Assembly: GCA_001466705.2 (NCBI GenBank)
Contig: LATX02000001.1
Location: forward strand, 620,001-684,000
DNA: 64,000 nt
Direction: 5' to 3'
Source of the DNA: Moniliophthora roreri
Lineage: Eukaryota; Basidiomycota; Agaricomycetes; Agaricales; Marasmiaceae
Below the pieces are notes generated by a model. It made no database searches, was not told the origin of the DNA, and worked only from the letters and a program-made list of their open reading frames with translations. How positions within the stretch are numbered: position 1 is the stretch's first letter; every line of letters begins with the position of its first letter. The translations under genes were made by a program, and so were the position numbers. This document shows positions 58,657 through 64,000 of this stretch, in pieces.

Positions 58657-60948
58657 TCTATGCATCCTTCACGAAATTCAGTAGTAGCATAATTTGTCGT
58701 GAACTATGACTGGTGTATTCACAACTATACACATACTGTGACAATGGTGAAAGGGCGCCAAGAAGAGCGACGCTCCAGGGCTCAAATCGCTCAAGCACCA
58801 AGTATATGAACACTGACCGGTCATTTGCGCAAGTTTTAGTTCTAATTGTCTGTCACTGGCCATCCAGAATTGCGACGTATATGGCCTTTATCATCCTGGA
58901 CAATTCAAGTCAGTCGCTAATTCAAGTCCGAAAGGGTACAAAAAAAAGAAAAGGATGGTTCAGATCTGGCCTAAGTCACGTCTACATTTCAAGGCGCACC
59001 AGATAAACTATTGCCAAAGAGACGAGTTACAGCTGGTCGCACGTATATTCAAGTCCTTTGGACAGGAAGAAGATCAGGGTACGAGGGGTACCACCACGAC
59101 GTGTATAATCATGAACAAGTGAAGACATGAGGCAGAGACGTACCGCCGAAAAATTCTTGGGGAATAACGATGGTGGCTCTTTTGCCTATTGCAAATAATT
59201 GTATACTTATCTTTGAACTCAGGAGTATCGCACAGTCCAACAACAATACACATTGAAGGCGTAGACCTGAGGCTGACGGGAAACGCACAAAGTTATACGT
59301 TTATCAATCATCGAGAAGAATGAAAAACCCAAAGGCCACGCACCAATGTCCATTCCTAATAACTTGCGCCCGTTATAATTTCTCCGAAAGTAGTCGATGG
59401 CAGGGAATCAACTCCAGCACTATCAAAGGACTGGAGCATCCGCAGGAACTTGGCAGCTTTGAAAGAGCAGTCAGCAGAATTTTTTTTTTACTTTCTCACG
59501 CGGCAGGGGCTGAAGCGCTGAGAGCCTGTGGGCTCTGTGTATACGCTATAGAAGACGAACCAAGGATACCAATAGATTTCACATCCCAATATTTGACATG
59601 AGTACATATTCTGCGATAAGTAATCCTTCGCCATCATTGTCATCAACAGCCTCCGTGTCATCATAGCGAATTGTGCTGACTCCAAGCAATGCGCACAGGG
59701 AAATTCGAGGATCGGAGAAAACGCCCTCTAATCTTCTCAAAGAATAGAAGGGCATTCAAGAACCTCAAGCCCAATTGCGTGTTCCAACCCACGGAGGAAG
59801 ACCCAGGCTTATTAATTGGTCGAGCGAACGAAGCAGCATCGTATTTCGACATCCTCTGGAACTCACCTCAAGATCATCCCGGGGAAGGTATACTTTAGCA
59901 TAGATGTCATGCCCGATCCCACGAGAAACGTACGCTTCGGCTCCGCGATGTTCTGGTCACATTTGGGCAGGATGCTCTCAATGGTGAACACTATCCCTTG
60001 ACGATTCAGGATCTTTATCCGACCGATGAGAATGATATACTAGACCAGAGAGTTTTCAAGTGTCGAGAGATATTGAGGGCATGGCGACCAAAGCACAGAC
60101 CTGATGGAGGATTCGGCAACTTGTATTTCGTCCTTTGACGCAAGCCGCTCGCCCAGGGGTCGGGCTACATCGACGGTGATTAGACGGCATGGTCTAAATA
60201 GCCCTCCTACGGTGTGGTCACTGGCTGTCGGTCTGATGCCGTGGCACGTCATGGGCTGGATGCACAGTACAGCATGTCCGTCACTTTATTCAGCACTAGC
60301 CGTGTTTTTGGATCCAGTTCTGGAGCAAGGCTGTATTAGTTAGAGGTGAAGAAGGGAAACGTCACACAACGCTGAAGATTGAGACGATACGAGAGAGTTC
60401 TGGATTTGAGCGTCGTTTTGAGGCACGACGAGAACGGAAGGATGATAGCGGGACTTTGATGATTCAATATAGGTTCATTCTCCGTTACTCTACTCGTTCC
60501 ATGTTATTATCTTGTCATCGTCCTCCGAGTCGTGGTCCCGCTTCCGGTGTGCCATTACACGGTCACGAGAGGGGAAGAGGCGAAAGCAGTCTATGGATCG
60601 TAAGACGAGTGTCAATCGTAGCTTTAAGTTTCTCCACACCTTGAAAGCCACAGATATATAAAGGAGTTCTGGAAAACAAACATGTGCCACATGAAGTACC
60701 AGAATTGGAGAACACAGCTAGGATAACGCTCACTCTTGTGGAGAGGTGACTTTGGCTAGGCCCTGCGCAGCTTCAAACTGTCCTCGAGTCGTTGCATCTA
60801 GAAATTTCGATGAGTAGAATGCATTTGAGAATGAAGACCTGAAATTTACTGTCAGCAACTGCCGGAGATTGTGGTAGAACGGAAGGAAGGACAGGCATGC
60901 TCCATGTGACGTATCCAGGACGTATCCGAGGATCTTTGAATCTTCTTG
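58657..60948. other. Gene-poor stretch, about 2.3 kb
   Basis: No gene recognised. Short plus-strand frames at 59689-60001 and 60104-60343 could be remnants of one decayed coding region (for example DILWNSPQDHPGE), but I find no domain and no consistent splice joins. The right end is the promoter of the lipase. Confidence 0.45.
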
Positions 60949-62777
60949 ATGCAACGACTACGGCACAAGTTCATGACCTCAACCACAACCCCGACTCCCG
61001 TTTTGCGCTGGTTGGGCACCTGGTCGCCTTACGGAAGTCGCCCTCATTCTCCTAATTCGTCGCCTAGCGATTCCCAGCCTCCTTCACCAAGTCTAGTATC
61101 CTTAAATGAAGCTTTGCACGAACCCCTGGAACTCCCTAAACCACCACCACCTGCTCGACCATCGTCGTTTTACGCCTCCAGAAACCTTACAAGAAATCCA
61201 CCGTACCTCGATAATTTGACCCGCTCTACTCTACCCACTGCTTCTCTTAGTGCTGCACCACAATGTTCTAATTCATCTAGATCGCCTTCACCTCGTTCCC
61301 TCTCGACTTTACCGGCCCCTTCAATAAAACCGTCTCATTCACCTCCAACTCGGACTTCACTCGAAACCCTTCGTTCGGTCTCCCGGAGAGACAGCAGCAT
61401 TCGACACTCGAATCATGGTCGGTCCGTTTCATCGACCTCTGTTACATTGTTGGACGAGGACGATGGTCAGTCCAAGTCACCAACCAATACCAGTTGGTGG
61501 TGGTTTCAGACCGGGAACAAGTCCAATGTTGACAACCTCCTGGGAGAAGACGATCGTGCGGATACTGTACAGGAGGAGCAAGCCAAAATTCGAAAGAAAT
61601 GTGCGTTGCATTTCCTTGTCCCGGGCTTTTTCATACTGACTGATAGACATCTTACTAGATCGGTCTCCCAAGAATCCAGTCGTTTTTTGTCATGGACTGC
61701 TCGGCTTTGATTCTGTTACCATTGGTCCTTCGATTGCACCTTTAGAAGTCACGCATTGGAGAGGCATCAAGGAAGTCCTTGAAGCCAACGGTACCGAAGT
61801 CCTCATCACTCGTGTCCCAGCAACGAGCAGCCCTGTGGACCGGGCCAAAGTCCTTGAAGCTAGAATATCTGAAGTATACCCCGGACGTAGCGTCCATCTC
61901 ATCGGTCACAGTATGGGAGGTCTCGACTGCCGATACCTCACAACGCATCTCACACAGCGGAAATTCACCGTCCTTTCCATCACTACCATTGCGACACCCC
62001 ATCGTGGTTCATCGTTTGCCGACCACTTTCTATCGACCCTAGGCCGTGAACGCATGCCTTCGTTCATCCAACTACTCGATCTGTTGCCCAACGGCGGAGG
62101 TGACGGCAAGGCCTTCGAATGTCTCACTGTTGAAAGCATGCGGAAATTCAACGAACAAGTACCCGACGTCGAGGGTGTCAAGTACTTTAGTTGGGGAGCG
62201 GTTTACGATCCAGGTTTTGTTGATACTTGGAAGTGGCCCCACTCAATCATCCTAGAGAAGGAAGGCCCAAATGATGGATTGGTGTCAGTAGACTCAGCGA
62301 AATGGGCAAGTACTGATTGGCATTGTCGTATTTTCTAAATCCGATGTTTCGTAGGGTAAATATCTGGGCACTCTCGAAGGTGTAAACCATCTCGACTTGG
62401 TAGGATGGATTAATACTGCGCGCTACAAGTGGGCCGAGATGACAGGAAGGGAGATCAAGTTTCGACCCGCGACTTTCTACCTCGGGATAGCCGACATGCT
62501 TGCGAAAGAGGTAGAAGGGCAAGGACCAGACGATGAAGGTGATCAAGCTGGTATCGGTGCAGCTGTGCATCCCCCGAGCCCACCGCCAGCTTCACATCAC
62601 AATTCAGATGAACACAGCAACGCTGGTTCTACGAAGCAAGCCCCCGCTGGTCCTACAAAAATGTTGTTTGCGGGAGATGGTGGAAACGCGATCAATCATA
62701 GCATTGAGGCGCCAGAATCGCCACTGTCGCCTACGCGGAACCATCGTCCACCAAACGGTGTTATTACGAGGCATTGA
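60949..62777 (+). CDS. TGL2-like triacylglycerol lipase (alpha/beta hydrolase)
   Basis: Exons 60949-61600, 61659-62305 and 62355-62777 give 573 aa. The first 215 residues are Ser/Pro-rich and probably disordered. The hydrolase domain starts with NPVVFCHGLLGFDSVTIGP (oxyanion-hole HG) and has the nucleophile elbow GHSMGG with Ser302, then TTIATPHRGSSFAD, an acidic candidate in GPNDGLVSVDSAKWG and a likely catalytic His in VNHLDLVGW. This is the bacterial-type lipase fold found in yeast Tgl2, a lipase of mitochondria. Substrate and location are inferred. The second intron has a GC donor (AAATGG then GCAAGT); using it is the only way to join SAKW to GKYLGTLEGVNHLD. The ATG at 60949 is the first in frame. 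Confidence 0.88.
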
Positions 62778-64000
62778 TGACCCAGTTCTCTTACTTTCAG
62801 TACGATACTTAATGATCTTATTATCTTAAATTTACAGTGGACATATACTTGCGGATACCTCTCTGTATCAATACCATTCCAGTTTCTCTCAGTCCCTGAT
62901 CTGACTAGTTTTCGTTCTCTGTCTGAAGCAGGAAAAGCTAAAGCGGCCGTCTCGCGTTATGATCGGCTGACCGCAAATATCCCAAATTGTCAAACATCTC
63001 CGACCTTTCATTTCGTTCTACCATGTCCTTCAATCCGATAAGCACGACTATCCTCCGAGCGACTTGGGAAATGATGCAGGATGTCCTCCATTGCCAAAAT
63101 GCCCCTTCATCCGGAGGTTGGGTCATCAGCTTCATTCGATACCATTGGGATAGCGGCAGGATGCTACGTCGCTTTGAGAAGTATTTGGTGGAGTGTGCAC
63201 TCTTCTTTGGATTTTTACAACGGAAAACCCAAAGTATTTCCGCGTGTGGAAAGTCCTATTGCGACGTGGCCCAAGAGGTCTAATACCAAGCGTATTCCAA
63301 CCTCGTGTCTGACGTGTCAGGGGTCTTGAAAAGGAGATTCAAAGAGTTTCGACGTTCTTCTACTGTGAGTTTGCTCATCTATACGTTTAGTTCTCTACTG
63401 AAGCACCATCAGTTTACGAATCTGCAATGTCCCCCTACCGGATAAAAATGAAAAGGAGTGCTGTCAGCAAATTCAGCCTGGTTATTGAAAAGCTCCTGCA
63501 ACTTACTAGACATGCTTGTGGCCTTCTTCGAATTTGCGCGGAAAGGCCCAATTCAACGTTTTTGTTACTGCTCACGAATACGGCACTCAAGTGTCTACTC
63601 CGCCGCCTAGTGTCGACACACTCCAAGATATATTAGACCAATTCCATTGCAATTGCTCTAGAGAAAAGGACCGAACACATCGTCTAAACGATATTCGAAC
63701 CCGAGTCGACTATCAAACTGGCATCGCACGCCGAGGGCCACCTCGTCTCCTTTCACGATCGCAATGATCAATGCCCGTACCCGTATATCGCCACATTGAG
63801 TGCGCCATGCTTTGGTTGCGCACTCTCTTCATATGGCTCCACAAATCGTTCGCAAAGGGTCACCTCCAATATACCAACTGCTGTACGCGGCCGCGCTCCC
63901 AGAATCTCGAATTAGTGTTTCTCTGCATCCATAAATCATGAAATGTACGATGTAACGTGCACAAGGATGCTCACCTTGAAAAACCTCTTTGCTGCAAAAG
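62778..64000. other. Right-edge region, unresolved
   Basis: Several plus-strand open frames (63081-63329, 63427-63636, 63516-63767) lie close together and may be exons of a gene that continues past the window or a decayed one. I could not find a consistent splice model or recognise a domain. The segment IGIAAGCYVALRSIWW (about 63141-63188) is hydrophobic and could be a membrane helix. Confidence 0.3.

Noticed and set aside
1..64000. CRISPR arrays, bacterial operons or phage genes
   Set aside because: No direct-repeat arrays with regular spacers, and spliced genes throughout show a nuclear eukaryotic origin.

Overview
The window is nuclear DNA of a filamentous basidiomycete, most likely an agaricomycete. 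Genes are dense on both strands and cut by many short introns, mostly 50-60 nt with GT(A/G)NGT donors. Encoded proteins have basidiomycete/fungal character (PacC, TAF1 without bromodomains, bifunctional ADE5,7, a fungal cysteine-rich metallothionein). I found no virus, CRISPR array, rRNA or tRNA, and no recognisable transposase. I rebuilt exon-intron models by hand. For every spliced model called at 0.75 or more the exon lengths sum to a multiple of three, which is the main internal check on the coordinates. No database search was run.

Left part (1-16.2 kb): an AYR1-like acyl-DHAP reductase (+), a repeat-rich non-coding stretch, the pH-response regulator PacC (-) with four GCCAAG motifs upstream, a myosin regulatory light chain (-), a gene-poor stretch of about 3.7 kb, and TAF1 (-).

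Centre (16.4-37.7 kb): a PA28/11S proteasome activator (+) diverging from TAF1; an uncharacterised Ser/Pro-rich protein (+); an amidase (-); the 40S ribosome-biogenesis pair NOP6 (-) and TSR2 (+) sharing one promoter region; the APC/C subunit APC5 (-); syntaxin SED5 (-) diverging from a GpsA-type glycerol-3-phosphate dehydrogenase (+); an ankyrin/CCCH protein (+); and ADE5,7 (-).

Right part (37.8-64 kb): two large uncharacterised low-complexity proteins; a membrane-bound carbon-nitrogen hydrolase resembling bacterial apolipoprotein N-acyltransferase (-); a decayed PP2C phosphatase; CFT1/CPSF1 (+, 22 exons); a 49-residue metallothionein (+); a BCL7-like protein (-); a 4-coumarate/acyl-CoA ligase ending in AKL (-, 18 exons) diverging from Mediator subunit MED7 (+); and a TGL2-like lipase (+). 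The last 1.2 kb is unresolved.

The genes form no single pathway cluster. Most are core nuclear functions (transcription, mRNA 3' processing, cell cycle, ribosome biogenesis) arranged as divergent pairs about 150-235 bp apart. The unusual signals are in gene structure: coding exons as short as 3, 5, 9, 12, 14 and 15 nt, six well-supported GC-AG introns (all GCAAG), and several introns that are stop-free and a multiple of three long.
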